A stretch of 64,000 nt of DNA from Chromatiaceae bacterium (lineage in GTDB: Bacteria; Pseudomonadota; Gammaproteobacteria; Chromatiales; Chromatiaceae). Positions 35,331 to 44,700 of this stretch are shown in pieces (position 1 is the stretch's first letter; each line of letters opens with the position of its first letter). Location: NCBI GenBank assembly GCA_024235255.1, contig JACKMT010000003.1, forward strand, positions 558,001-622,000. The letters are read 5' to 3'. The notes below the pieces were generated by a model, which saw only the letters and a list, made by a program, of their open reading frames with translations, did not search any database and was not told the origin of the DNA. The position numbers and the translations under genes were made by a program.

Positions 35331-35757
35331 TCGAGTCGAGATATACACCGATGGTGCCTGCAGAGGTAATCCGGGCCCCGGCGGCTGGGGCGTTCTGTTG
35401 CGCTATCGGAACAACGAGAAGGAGCTGTTTGGCGGTGAAGCGCACACCACCAACAACAGAATGGAGTTATTGGCCGTTATTCAGGCCCTCGGGACATTGA
35501 CGCGGCGGGTGCCTGTCCGCATAACCACCGACTCACAGTATGTGAAGAAGGGCATCACCGAATGGATCGTCAATTGGAAGCGAAATGGGTGGCGTACCGC
35601 GGCGAAGCAACCGGTGAAAAACGCCGATCTATGGCAGCAATTGGACCGACTTGTGGCAGCCAACGATGTGGTCTGGGCTTGGGTCAAGGGTCATAGCGGG
35701 CATCCAGAAAACGAACGCGCCGACGCGCTGGCAAATATGGGGATCGAATCCCTCTAA
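35323..35757 (+). CDS. rnhA: ribonuclease HI
   Basis: RNase HI hydrolyses the RNA strand of RNA-DNA hybrids. All four active-site acids are visible: Asp in YTDGACRGNPGPGGWG, Glu in NNRMELLAV, Asp in TDSQYVKKGI and Asp in ERADALANMG. The histidine is in KGHSGHPEN. At 144 residues it is slightly shorter than E. coli RNase HI (155), lacking part of the C-terminal tail. It is followed by dnaQ in the same direction, the reverse of E. coli where they are divergent. Confidence 0.97.
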   Translation: MADRVEIYTDGACRGNPGPGGWGVLLRYRNNEKELFGGEAHTTNNRMELLAVIQALGTLTRRVPVRITTDSQYVKKGITEWIVNWKRNGWRTAAKQPVKNADLWQQLDRLVAANDVVWAWVKGHSGHPENERADALANMGIESL

Positions 35758-35811
35758 TGACCGGGTTGCGGCTACACCTAAAAGTTACAGCGTAGCGATG
35801 AGCTTAAGCGT

Positions 35812-36543
35812 ATGCGTCAAATAGTACTAGACACCGAAACAACCGGTTTGGACCCTGCACAGGGCCACCGGATTATCGAGATCGGCTGTGTTGAGATGGT
35901 TGATCGCCGCTTGACCGGCAGAAATTTTCATCAGTACCTGCAACCGGACCGGGAGATCGACAAAGCCGCGGAAGAGGTGCATGGCATCAGTAACGAGTTT
36001 TTGGCAGACAAGCCTCGTTTTGCCGATCTGGCAGAGGATTTCCTGGAATATATCGGTGGTTCGGAGTTGATTATTCACAATGCGCCTTTCGATATCGGTT
36101 TCCTTAACTGCGAACTCGGTCGCTTGGCCGCAGCGCAGCCTCTGATCGAGAGTTTCTGCAGTGTGGTCGATACTCTGGTGATGGCAAAGAAGATGCACCC
36201 CGGGCAGCGCAACAGCCTGGATGCATTGTGCAAACGCTACGGCATTGACAACAGCCAGCGCGAACTGCACGGTGCGCTGCTGGACTCGGAGATACTCGCC
36301 GAGGTCTACCTGGCTATGACCGGAGGCCAGGTGAATCTGTTGCTTGATGGAACGAACGAAACTGAAGCAGGGAGCATTGGCGCTGGCATCAGGCGACTGC
36401 CTGCTCAGCGTAGGCCGTTAAAGGTAGTCTATGCCGGGGGCGATGAACTCGAATTCCATTTAGCTTGCTTGGCTTCGATTGACGAAGCAAGCGGGGGAGG
36501 CTGCATCTGGAATTTGGCGAAAGAAGCAGCCGAATCAGGTTGA
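35812..36543 (+). CDS. dnaQ: DNA polymerase III epsilon subunit
   Basis: Epsilon is the 3'-5' proofreading exonuclease of the replicative polymerase. The DEDDh catalytic motifs are present: DTETTGLDP (residues 7-15), HNAPFDIGFLN (about 85-95) and HGALLDSEILAEVY (about 153-166). The C-terminal part (LPAQRRPLKVV onward) contains the alpha-binding region but is followed by a tail, ELEFHLACLASIDEASGGG, that is not a standard polymerase III motif. The 243-residue length is normal. Its stop codon overlaps the convergent fnr gene by 9 bp. Confidence 0.95.
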   Translation: MRQIVLDTETTGLDPAQGHRIIEIGCVEMVDRRLTGRNFHQYLQPDREIDKAAEEVHGISNEFLADKPRFADLAEDFLEYIGGSELIIHNAPFDIGFLNCELGRLAAAQPLIESFCSVVDTLVMAKKMHPGQRNSLDALCKRYGIDNSQRELHGALLDSEILAEVYLAMTGGQVNLLLDGTNETEAGSIGAGIRRLPAQRRPLKVVYAGGDELEFHLACLASIDEASGGGCIWNLAKEAAESG

Positions 36544-37305
36544 CTGGACTCGGTCTTTATTGCCGAGAGTACGTTTTGAGACGCTCTCCAGCCGTTCCAG
36601 ATCCAGCAGTTGGATATGTTTGCGCTCGACCTCCAGCAGCCCATCTTCCTGAAATCGGGTGAACAGGCGGCTCACAGTTTCCACTGCTAGCCCGAGATAG
36701 CTGCCGATTTCATGGCGGGACATGCTGAGATAAAAATCAAATGGTGAAAAACCCCGGCGTTTGAATCTTGCTGAAAGACTCAGCAGAAAAGCGGCCAGCC
36801 GTTCCTCAGCATTGTTCTTTCCGAGTAGCGTCAGCATGCTTTCATCCTGGCTGATTTCCCTGCTCAAAAGACGGTACATCTGGTGCTGCAGGCTCGGCAT
36901 GCTGGTGCTCAACTCCTCCAGATGACTGAAAGGAATTTCGCAGATGGCGGAGGTTTCGAGTATTTTGGCCGAACAGTTGTGGATGGCATTTTCGATAGCA
37001 TCCAGTCCGATTAACTCTCCCGGCAGGTGAAATCCCAGCACCTGTTCACCGCCGTCCTCGCTCGGTGCGTAAGTTTTCACTGAGCCGGTTTTAACGATGT
37101 AGAGACATTGAAATGAGTCGCCTTCGCGGAACAGATGATCGCCTCTGTGCAACGGCCGACTGCGTTTGATGATCCGGTCCAGCCTCTCCATGTCCTCCGG
37201 ATCGAGCCCCATCGGCAGACAAAGGGTTACCAGACTGCAGCTCTTGCAGGCGATCTTGATGTTCTCGAATGAGATAACTTTTCGGTCGCTCACAGTTTGG
37301 CCCAT
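36535..37305 (-). CDS. fnr: FNR-type oxygen-sensing transcription regulator
   Basis: A CRP/FNR-family regulator of about 256 residues. The N-terminus has the cluster ligands CKSCSLVTLC (Cys-x2-Cys-x5-Cys) and a fourth cysteine in TSAICEIPF corresponds to Cys122 of E. coli FNR, so an oxygen-labile [4Fe-4S] cluster is expected. The cyclic-nucleotide-like barrel and dimer helix follow. The recognition helix LAVETVSRLFTRF carries the Glu-x2-Ser-Arg set that reads TTGAT half-sites. The ATG at 37305 is preferred to a TTG at 37356, which lies in the first FNR box. Two FNR boxes sit directly upstream, implying autoregulation. Confidence 0.94.
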   Translation of the reverse strand: MGQTVSDRKVISFENIKIACKSCSLVTLCLPMGLDPEDMERLDRIIKRSRPLHRGDHLFREGDSFQCLYIVKTGSVKTYAPSEDGGEQVLGFHLPGELIGLDAIENAIHNCSAKILETSAICEIPFSHLEELSTSMPSLQHQMYRLLSREISQDESMLTLLGKNNAEERLAAFLLSLSARFKRRGFSPFDFYLSMSRHEIGSYLGLAVETVSRLFTRFQEDGLLEVERKHIQLLDLERLESVSKRTLGNKDRVQST

Positions 37306-37342
37306 GCTGTTTATCGGATAGATCACTATTGTGGCTTTTCGG

Positions 37343-37356
37343 TTGATCTGGATCAA
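37343..37356 (-). promoter_or_regulatory. FNR box, proximal to fnr
   Basis: TTGATCTGGATCAA is a perfect TTGAT-N4-ATCAA dyad. Its centre is 44 bp upstream of the fnr ATG. Confidence 0.85.
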
Positions 37357-37364
37357 GTAGAATT

Positions 37365-37378
37365 TTGATCTAAATCAA
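37365..37378 (-). promoter_or_regulatory. FNR box, distal
   Basis: TTGATCTAAATCAA is a second perfect FNR consensus dyad. It is exactly 22 bp (two helical turns) centre to centre from the first, so both dimers would bind the same face of the DNA. Confidence 0.85.
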
Positions 37379-37744
<366 letters not shown>

Positions 37745-38758
37745 TCAGCCGGGTGATGCCACCGGTTGCGGTTGCAGCAGAACCTTCTGGTAATTGCGGT
37801 AAATCGGACTCTCTTCCGGAAAATAATTGAGCAACGCAGCGGTATAGCGGTCAAACGGGTTCCTTATCGCACAGAGATTTTTCTTTGTGGGTGTCTGCAG
37901 ATCGTAGCTGTTGAATCGGATCAGAAAGGGGACCGGGTAGTCGGTACCGAACAGAATCTTGTGGTGCACCGCTTGCTGTCCGGATAGGTGCCGCAGCGCC
38001 CTTGCCCGCATCGGCGAGAGTATGGCCGAGACGTCGCCGTAGAGATTGGGGTGCGTCTGCAGCATCTCCAGCAGCCGGAAATAGTCGGCATCGAAACAGC
38101 CTGGATTTTTTGACAGGTTCTTCCAGACGCGCAGTTTGTGGCTGATGCGTCCCAGTCCCATATGCGCAGCGATGACGGTGACGCCGGTCGCCAGCGGGAG
38201 GTTGAGCATCTCGATACGTTCAAAACGGGCGAAGGAGTGGATGCTGTACTCGCTGCCGATGTGGATGATCAGCGGAATCCGCCTCTCCTTCAGTTTTTCG
38301 TAATACGGGATGAAGCGTTCGTCGTTGAGATCCACCCCCCAGTAGTTCTGCAGAAACTTGGCTCCGACGCATCCACTCTCCGTATACCTGTCGATCAACT
38401 CCAATGCATCCGGACGCCGCGGATTGATCGAGAAAAAGGGGATGAACTGGTCGGGATATCTTGCCGCTACCGCCAGCACATCCTCAGTCATCGCGCAGAC
38501 GGTCTTGTCCCGGTCGATCTCCCGTCCCTGCTCGTCGAGGCGGGCATCGACACCGAACAGACACGCCTTCTCCACGAATCGGGATTCGGCGACGGCGCGC
38601 GCCATGGAATCGACATAGGCCGCAAAAGGTCTGGTCATCAGCTGTACCGGGTCGGCGCCCAGATTCCTGGCAAAGAAGCGCACACTGATCCGGTCGAACA
38701 GCCGGTCGAAGCGCACCTGCGGATTGAGCAGATGGGTATGTATATCGATGGTTCTCAT
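37745..38758 (-). CDS. metal-dependent amidohydrolase, TIM-barrel (intact copy)
   Basis: A 337-residue enzyme of the amidohydrolase-2 family (PF04909), whose members are metal-dependent hydrolases and decarboxylases. Landmarks are DIHTHLL (metal-binding HxH, residues 5-7), LIIHIGSEYS, VIAAHMGLG and LFGTDYPVPF with the catalytic Asp. The substrate is unknown. The first 59 codons are duplicated at 41538-41713 next to the large lipid fusion gene, and 48 bp of that gene's 3' end remain just upstream here. So this copy has been separated from its original promoter and partner. It could now depend on a new promoter in 38807-38998. Confidence 0.88.
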   Translation of the reverse strand: MRTIDIHTHLLNPQVRFDRLFDRISVRFFARNLGADPVQLMTRPFAAYVDSMARAVAESRFVEKACLFGVDARLDEQGREIDRDKTVCAMTEDVLAVAARYPDQFIPFFSINPRRPDALELIDRYTESGCVGAKFLQNYWGVDLNDERFIPYYEKLKERRIPLIIHIGSEYSIHSFARFERIEMLNLPLATGVTVIAAHMGLGRISHKLRVWKNLSKNPGCFDADYFRLLEMLQTHPNLYGDVSAILSPMRARALRHLSGQQAVHHKILFGTDYPVPFLIRFNSYDLQTPTKKNLCAIRNPFDRYTAALLNYFPEESPIYRNYQKVLLQPQPVASPG

Positions 38759-38806
38759 GCCGCCGCCTTCTCCAGCGCGAGCTGTTTGGCCTGGCTGAAG
38801 TCGTTC
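38583..38806. repeat. 224-bp direct repeat, copy A
   Basis: Ungapped alignment with 41538-41761 at an offset of 2955 bp. Over the final 206 bp I count 14 differences (about 93% identity); identity fades before 38583. It covers the first 59 codons of the amidohydrolase plus the last 48 bp corresponding to the 3' end of the LplT-acyltransferase fusion gene. Confidence 0.93.
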
Positions 38807-38998
38807 AGGTATAGGGAGAATAACCGCAACACCCCTGTATCTCAAAGCTGAAAACTGGAAGCTGGGTATGTCTGAAATATCCGTCGATGCGGCCTCAATC
38901 TATTCAATTCCCTAGATTTACGACTAAATCTGCTTGCTTCCTCCGCCGTCCTGATCTGCCTACTGCATGCGGGCAACATGCCGCCAAGCAACCTATTC

Positions 38999-39367
38999 TT
39001 ATGTTGCTGTGCCGTGTAGAAAAGTGTGAAAACCAAGAGCTATACAAACCAGTCTGAATCTGGCGAGGCCCGCGTTGCCGGCAGCAACTCGGGTGGTGGC
39101 GGTGATGCGCCTTTCTTCATGAACTTCCGCTGTCTGCTGGCACTCGGAAATGTCCTCGACAATAGACCAGATAAACTTCTCACCATCACGGTTGGTCACA
39201 TGTACGCCGTTGAGACAGAGCGAAATCAGGCTCCCGTCAGACCGCTCATATTCTTTCACCGGGACACACAACGGGCCGGATTGCTTGCAGAAAGAAAGCC
39301 TGGCTCCGGACCGGCGGAAGAGCGATCGGACATACTGTCCCGGAATTCCCGATAACGTTAATAATTC
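38999..39367 (-). pseudogene. PAS-domain sensor remnant
   Basis: A minus-strand open frame of 122 codons with no usable start codon at its head. The readable part contains a PAS domain C-terminus: YVRSLFRRSGARLSF, then VKEYERSDGSLISLCLNG and GEKFIWSIVEDISE, a typical end of a PAS S-box. After a short linker (CQQTAEVHEERR) the sequence drifts and stops; no kinase or GGDEF domain follows. A stop codon closes the 5' side, so the N-terminal half of the domain is gone. It is a truncated piece of a sensor protein in the rearranged segment. Confidence 0.65.
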
Positions 39368-39483
39368 TCACTTGTCTCCGACTCCTTTTAACCTGGTTTT
39401 CTGTCCGGATTCTTAATACAGATTTAAGGTGGGCTTGCTATGATATGAAGCAGTTTCAACTCAGCACAAATAAGGAAGCAGAT

Positions 39484-40227
39484 ATGCTGTACAAACCACG
39501 CAGGAAAACCCGTTACAAAATGGCTATTGCCGGATTTTGCTTGGTTGCCATGTTCCTCGGCATGACCGGCACTGTAATCGCGCAGAGCGACCTCTACTCC
39601 ATCGCACGCGGCGGCAGGCTCTACGACAAGTGGTTCGCAGAGATCGAGGACGGAGAGGCGCCTCAGACGGCCCATCCAAATTATCCTGAAGCGGGAGAAT
39701 ATAAAGGCAAAAAAGCCGCAGACTGGCGTTGTAAGGAGTGCCATGGCTGGGACTACCTGGGTAACCAGGGTGCCTATGCCAGCGGCAAACACTTCACCGG
39801 GATCAAGGGTATCGCGGGAATGGCGGGAGCGGATCCGGCAAAGATCGTCGCCGTGATGAAAGACGCGACCCACGCCCTGGCACAGAGCGGTCTGACAGAT
39901 GAGGACTACCATGATCTGGCGATGTTCGTCAGCAGGGGACAGGCCAGTTCGGAAAGCTTTATCGACAGCAAGAGTAAAGCCGTGACGGGTGATACCGGAG
40001 TGGGACAGGGCTATTATGAGACGGTTTGCGCCAAATGCCATGGCCTGGACGGAAAATTGGATGATCAGATGCCTCCCCTGGGAAAGCTGTCCAACGACAA
40101 CCCTTGGGAAGTGTTGCATAAAGTCCGCTTTGGCCAGCCCAACGAAGAGATGCCCGCATTGATCTCATTCGGCAGCCAGGTAGCGGTAGACCTGCTCGCT
40201 TATCTGCAGAGCCTGCCACAGGAGTAG
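39484..40227 (+). CDS. diheme cytochrome c, periplasmic
   Basis: A 247-residue exported protein with a basic start (MLYKPRRKTRYK), a hydrophobic core and likely cleavage after VIAQ. Two CxxCH haem-binding motifs are present: CKECH (about residue 83) and CAKCH (about 183). Distal methionines could be those in GIAGMAGAD and EEMPALISFG. The two halves resemble each other, as in c4-type cytochromes, but the first domain is longer. AAGGAAG precedes the ATG at 39484; an upstream ATG at 39445 would place hydrophilic residues before the signal. It is monocistronic with its own terminator and probably carries electrons between respiratory complexes. Confidence 0.9.
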   Translation: MLYKPRRKTRYKMAIAGFCLVAMFLGMTGTVIAQSDLYSIARGGRLYDKWFAEIEDGEAPQTAHPNYPEAGEYKGKKAADWRCKECHGWDYLGNQGAYASGKHFTGIKGIAGMAGADPAKIVAVMKDATHALAQSGLTDEDYHDLAMFVSRGQASSESFIDSKSKAVTGDTGVGQGYYETVCAKCHGLDGKLDDQMPPLGKLSNDNPWEVLHKVRFGQPNEEMPALISFGSQVAVDLLAYLQSLPQE

Positions 40228-40283
40228 GAATTACCGGAGAAGCACCAGGCTGATCCTGGTGGCGACTGCAATCTTTCGCCAGG

Positions 40284-40325
40284 GGCCGCAGAGATCAGGA
40301 ATGGTCTCTGCGCGGCTCTTTTTAT
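40284..40325 (+). terminator. Rho-independent terminator of the cytochrome gene
   Basis: GCCGCAGAGA pairs with TCTCTGCGCGGC (a two-base bulge) and is followed by TCTTTTTAT. It lies about 57 bp after the cytochrome stop codon, before the convergent reductase gene. Confidence 0.75.
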
Positions 40326-40421
40326 CGCAGCGAACTTCAGGTTGACAGCATTTTCGGGGTTCCGGGGCAGCTGTCAGCCGATCGGGAAATAGCGGATAGG
40401 GATCTCTGGAACCATCGACTC

Positions 40422-41348
40422 TCAACGGATAGCCATCCCCTCCGCATACAACTTCAACGCCGCATAAATCGTCCGATTGATCGGCGTTGGCACTTGGGCT
40501 TCGAGGCCTAACCGTGCGACGGCGCCTGAGAGCCATTCCACTTCGAGGCGGTTGCCGCGTTCCAGGTCGCCGAGCATGGAAGAGACCATGTCGGCCGGCA
40601 GGCTGTCAACGAACTTCATCTGTCTGTCCACCACATCGGCCGGGAGGTGGACACCCCTGGCGCAGGCAACGGCCACGGCTTCGTCCATTACTTCGCGCAG
40701 CAGCTCGCGAGTGACTCTGTCCTCACGAATCGGTCCTATGGGCATTCGCGTGAGCGAGGTCATGCCGGAGAGACCCACCAGAAACACGAATTTCTCCCAG
40801 ATCAGACGTTGGATGTCGTTCGTCAGACAGGACTCGATCTTTGCTCGCTGGCAGGCTGCGTGCAGTTTCCGGGCACGCGAGGACTCAGAGCCGTTCAGTT
40901 CGCCAAAGGTGAGCCTGGCCATCTGGCCGTTGTGGCGGATGACGCCGGGTTTTTCGATCAGAGCGGCGATATGGGCGACGCCGCCCATCACATGCTGTTT
41001 TCCGAGCACGCTGGTGAGGATGCTGATGGCGTCGACACCGTTCTGGAACGAAATGATACCGGTGTCGGGCCCCATCAGCGGCTTGGCGCTGATGGCCGCT
41101 TCCCCGGTGCTCCACAACTTGACCGCTAACAGTACGATATCCACCTGCCCCACCTCGGCTGGGTCACTCTCCACCTTGACTGGCATGAGGTTGAGGTTGC
41201 CCAGCGCAGAGAGCACTTGCAAGCCGTCTCTGCTCATCACCTCCAGGTGCGCCCCTCGGGCGATGAAGGTGACATCTTCGCCGGCGGCGGCGAGCCGTGC
41301 TCCGAAATAGCCGCCGACTCCGCCGGCGCCGATGATCGCGATTTTCAT
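40422..41348 (-). CDS. 2-dehydropantoate 2-reductase family protein
   Basis: A 308-residue NAD(P)-dependent reductase of the ketopantoate reductase (PanE/ApbA) family. The Rossmann motif is IAIIGAGGVGGYFGARLA at the N-terminus. Family residues include LLAVKLWST (catalytic-region lysine) and the ISFQNGVDAISIL segment with the conserved Asn. The C-terminal domain starts at WEKFVFLVGLSGMT. PanE makes pantoate for coenzyme A, but many paralogues have other 2-oxoacid substrates, and there are no panB or panC genes here. It starts just beside a scar sequence and transcribes toward the cytochrome. Confidence 0.82.
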   Translation of the reverse strand: MKIAIIGAGGVGGYFGARLAAAGEDVTFIARGAHLEVMSRDGLQVLSALGNLNLMPVKVESDPAEVGQVDIVLLAVKLWSTGEAAISAKPLMGPDTGIISFQNGVDAISILTSVLGKQHVMGGVAHIAALIEKPGVIRHNGQMARLTFGELNGSESSRARKLHAACQRAKIESCLTNDIQRLIWEKFVFLVGLSGMTSLTRMPIGPIREDRVTRELLREVMDEAVAVACARGVHLPADVVDRQMKFVDSLPADMVSSMLGDLERGNRLEVEWLSGAVARLGLEAQVPTPINRTIYAALKLYAEGMAIR

Positions 41349-41403
41349 TGTGGACCCCCTGCTGACTGGAAATGATTCAGGCAATTTGCGCTAAATTCTT
41401 ACA

Positions 41404-41530
41404 CAGTTCCGGGGACAGTATACTTATCTCTAAAAATCGATTTAATCTGAATTAGGTGAACCACAAAAAATGAAAAAACAGGGTCAGAGCACAAAAACAC
41501 TGATATTAGAGAAAATTGTTCTTTGACCCC
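41404..41530. mobile_element. possible mobile-element scar
   Basis: An AT-rich stretch starting TTCCGGGGACAGTATACTT and ending at CTTTGACCCC. It contains an imperfect inverted repeat, GGGTCAGAG (41481-41489) with CTTTGACCC (41521-41529), 8 of 9 bases complementary. The GGGGACAGTATACTT and GGGTCA/TGACCC sequences resemble motifs I recall near RAYT-type transposases in gammaproteobacteria. No transposase is present. It ends exactly where amidohydrolase homology begins. Confidence 0.35.
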
Positions 41531-41537
41531 ATTTTTC

Positions 41538-41713
41538 GATTCACGTACGGCACGTGCCATGGAATCGACATGTGCCGCAAAAGGCCTGGTCATCAGCTGC
41601 ACCGGGTCGGCGCCCAGATTCCTGGCAAAGAAGCGCACACTAATCCGGTCGAACAGCCGGTCGAAACGCACCTGTGGATTAAGTAGATGGGTATGGATAT
41701 CGATGGTCCTCAT
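41538..41713 (-). pseudogene. truncated amidohydrolase (5' fragment)
   Basis: The first 59 or so codons match the amidohydrolase at 37745-38758. The protein is identical over the first 47 residues (MRTIDIHTHLL onward), after which Tyr is replaced by His, and homology ends at ARAVRES. The open frame continues 45 codons into unrelated sequence ending at 41399 and has lost all catalytic parts after the HxH motif. The ATG overlaps the stop of the large fusion gene by 4 bp, showing the original operon arrangement. Confidence 0.9.
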
Positions 41714-41761
41714 GCCGCCACCGTCTCCAGCGCGAGCCGTTTGGCCTGGCTGAAGTCGTTC
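41538..41761. repeat. 224-bp direct repeat, copy B
   Basis: Partner of the repeat at 38583-38806, in the same orientation. It spans the amidohydrolase 5' fragment and the last 52 bp of the lipid fusion gene. Most differences between copies fall at synonymous codon positions. Confidence 0.93.
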
Positions 41762-44700
41762 TTGCCGCTGCCAAGTTTCGGAATCGCCTCAACCGGGATC
41801 AGCTCAGCCGGCCGCATCAACGGATTGAGTCCCGACTGATCGATCAGCCGCTTCAGCTCGTCAAGTGCGATATTGCCGGCGAACAGCAGCACGACTTTTT
41901 CACCCTTCTTGCCGTCAGGCAGGGCGGTGGCGAGTACTTCTGCATTCTCCGGGAGTAGTTTTCCGATGGCTGCCTCGACAGCGCCGAGGCTGATCATTTC
42001 GCCGCCGATCTTGGCGAAGCGCGAGTAGCGGTCGACGATGGTGAGAAAACCGTCTTCGTCCAGGTGGCCCTTGTCGCCGGTTTTGTACCAGCGCCTGCCG
42101 TCCAGCTCGATGATCGCCTCGGCAGTCTTTGCCGGATCGTCCAGATAGCCCAACATCACTTGGGTGCCGCCGAACAGGATCAAGCCGTCTTCGTTTACCG
42201 GCAGCGTTTGCAGGGTCCCGGGGTCGACGATACGAAAACTTCCGCCCGGCAGCGGCAGACCCACACTGCCCGGTTTGCTGCCCTGCTGCACCTTCCAATC
42301 CTCCGGGTCGATCCGGTCCGGAATATTGACGCTGGCTACCGGCGTGGTCTCGGTGGTGCCATAGCCCTCGTAGATCTCCTTATTGAACTTCAATTTAAAT
42401 GCATCCCGTACCTCCGGACTCAACTTTTCGGCACCGGCCACCACCACCCGCAGGGAGTCCAACATCAACCGATGGATACGCCGATTGAGCGTGAACAGCC
42501 GCAGAAAGGTGGAGGTGCCGCAAAACACCGTCGCCTGATACTTGGCGATCGCTTTGGCGATAGTCAGTGCATCGGTTGGATCGGGATGACAGACTGCCGG
42601 TATCCCTTCGACCATCGGCAGCAGCCCGGTTACCGTCAGGCCGAAGGCGTGAAACAGCGGCAGCGTCGCCATCACCACATCTTCGTGCCGGGTGTCGAGC
42701 ACATCGGAGACTTGGCGGATGTTGCCCATAATGTTGCGGTGGCTCAGTACCACCCCTTTGGGTTCGCCTTCGCTGCCGCTGGAGAAAAGAATAGCCGCCG
42801 GTTGCTCCAGTCCGACTGGATGGCCGAACAGTGCGAACAGCAGCCGCGCGGGGAGCAGCACCGATGCGGTCAGCAGTGTGAGCCTGGTAAAAGTTCCGAT
42901 CTCCTCGTTCAAATCTTCGAGGAAGTAGACCCGTACGCCTGCCAGCAGATCGCTCAGGTCGACGCCGCGCTGCTCCAGCTTTTTGATGAACCGGCTGGAG
43001 GTGTAAACAGTTTGAATGTTTGCCTTCCTCACCGCGGATTGCAGCGCTGGGAGACTGGCGGTGTAGTTCAGGTTGACCAGCGTTTTGCCGCGCAGCAGCG
43101 CCGCCATGTTGGCGATGACACCGGCGCTGCTGGTGGGCAGCAGCAGCCCGACATTCGGTTCCGGGCTGCGTTGCGCGATCAGCCTGGAGAAGGCGATCAC
43201 TCCGGTCAAGGTTTTGTAGCCGGAGAGCGCCGTCCCACCCAGCGCGTCGGCCAGGCAGAGTCTGCCGCCGCGCCGTTTGGCGGTCCGCATCCAGGCCAGC
43301 GGGATGGGATCCAGCGTGCGCGTGTGCTTCTCCCAGGTGTCGATCGAGAGGTCGAATACCCGCCGCTTCAGTTCGTGCGCCGGCGTCGCCAACGGCAGCG
43401 GTTTGCCGAACGCAACGATCACATCGGAGCGCAGCCGGGTGTTGCGCAGCTCCTGTAGCTTCTCGCTGGAGCGGGAGAAGCGGCTGCCCCAAAGACCGCG
43501 CAGATAGAACGGCAGAATCACCCCGTCTACTCCGTCAATCACCCGCTCGTAGCCCCGTTTAAACTCTCCCAGCTGCCCATTGCGGCTGATGGCGCCTTCC
43601 GGGAACAGGCAGACCACCTCGCCGGCACGCAGCAGCCCGTTGATCCGGTTCAGCGACTCTTTGCTGTTGCCGCCGGCAATCGGAATCACCCCGAACAGAT
43701 CCAGAAACCACTTCAGATACCAGCGCTGGTAGATCCCCCGGTGCATGACAAAGCGCACTGGGCGCGGGCAGGCAATCTGGATCATCGCCCAGTCGAGCCA
43801 GCTGATGTGGTTGCCCAGCATCAGCACGCCGCCCTGTCCCGGCAGGTTGTCGAATCCCAGCACCTCGATGCGATGGGTGCTGGCAAACAGTCGGGCAATC
43901 ACCAGGCGCACCAGCGATTGGGGCAGCTGGTAGACGGTATAGACTGCGCCCACCAGCGCGGTAAGCGTCAGCAGGTGGAGCAGGCCGGCGCTTTCGAGCC
44001 CCTTGACCGCAAACAGCACGGTCAAACCGAGAAAACCGAGCATCACCAGATTCTGCACCCAGTTGTTGCCGGCCAGCACGGTGCCCAGCTCGCTATCCCT
44101 GGCATGAAACTGGATCAGCGCGTTCAGCGGTACGATGAACAGGCCGCCGGAGATTCCCAGCAGCAGAAAGTCGATGACGAGCAATCCGTTGGAGCTGATC
44201 TGCGGCAGGAAAAAGAGCGCCGCGACTATGCCCAGTGCGCCGAGCGGCACCAGGCCGGTTTCGATGTGGTGTTTGGAAGCCTTGCCGGCAAGCAGCGAGC
44301 CGACGATGATGCCGATGCCGGAGCAGGCCATCAGCCCCTGAATAACGACGGTATTGGTCAGTGCCAGGCTCTCTTTGGCGAAGGCGGGAAAGGCGGCCAG
44401 CACCACCTGCGAGATCCCCCAGAATACCGACAGACCGACAATCGAGAGCCAGATGACGCGGTTATCCAACAACTTGCCGAAGTTGCCGCGCAGGTAGCGG
44501 CCGCTGCCGTAGTCTTGCCACTCGAAACGGCGATCCGGCGCCTCGGCCGGGGTGGGCTGGAGCTTCAGCGTCAGCAGAAACTCCAGCAACGAACAAACGA
44601 CCAGCACCCAACCGAGCGGTGCGATCGCCTGCAGCACCTGGGATTCGCTGCGGTAAGCCACACCTGCCAGGCCCTGCTCAAACAGTACGGAGAAGACAAA

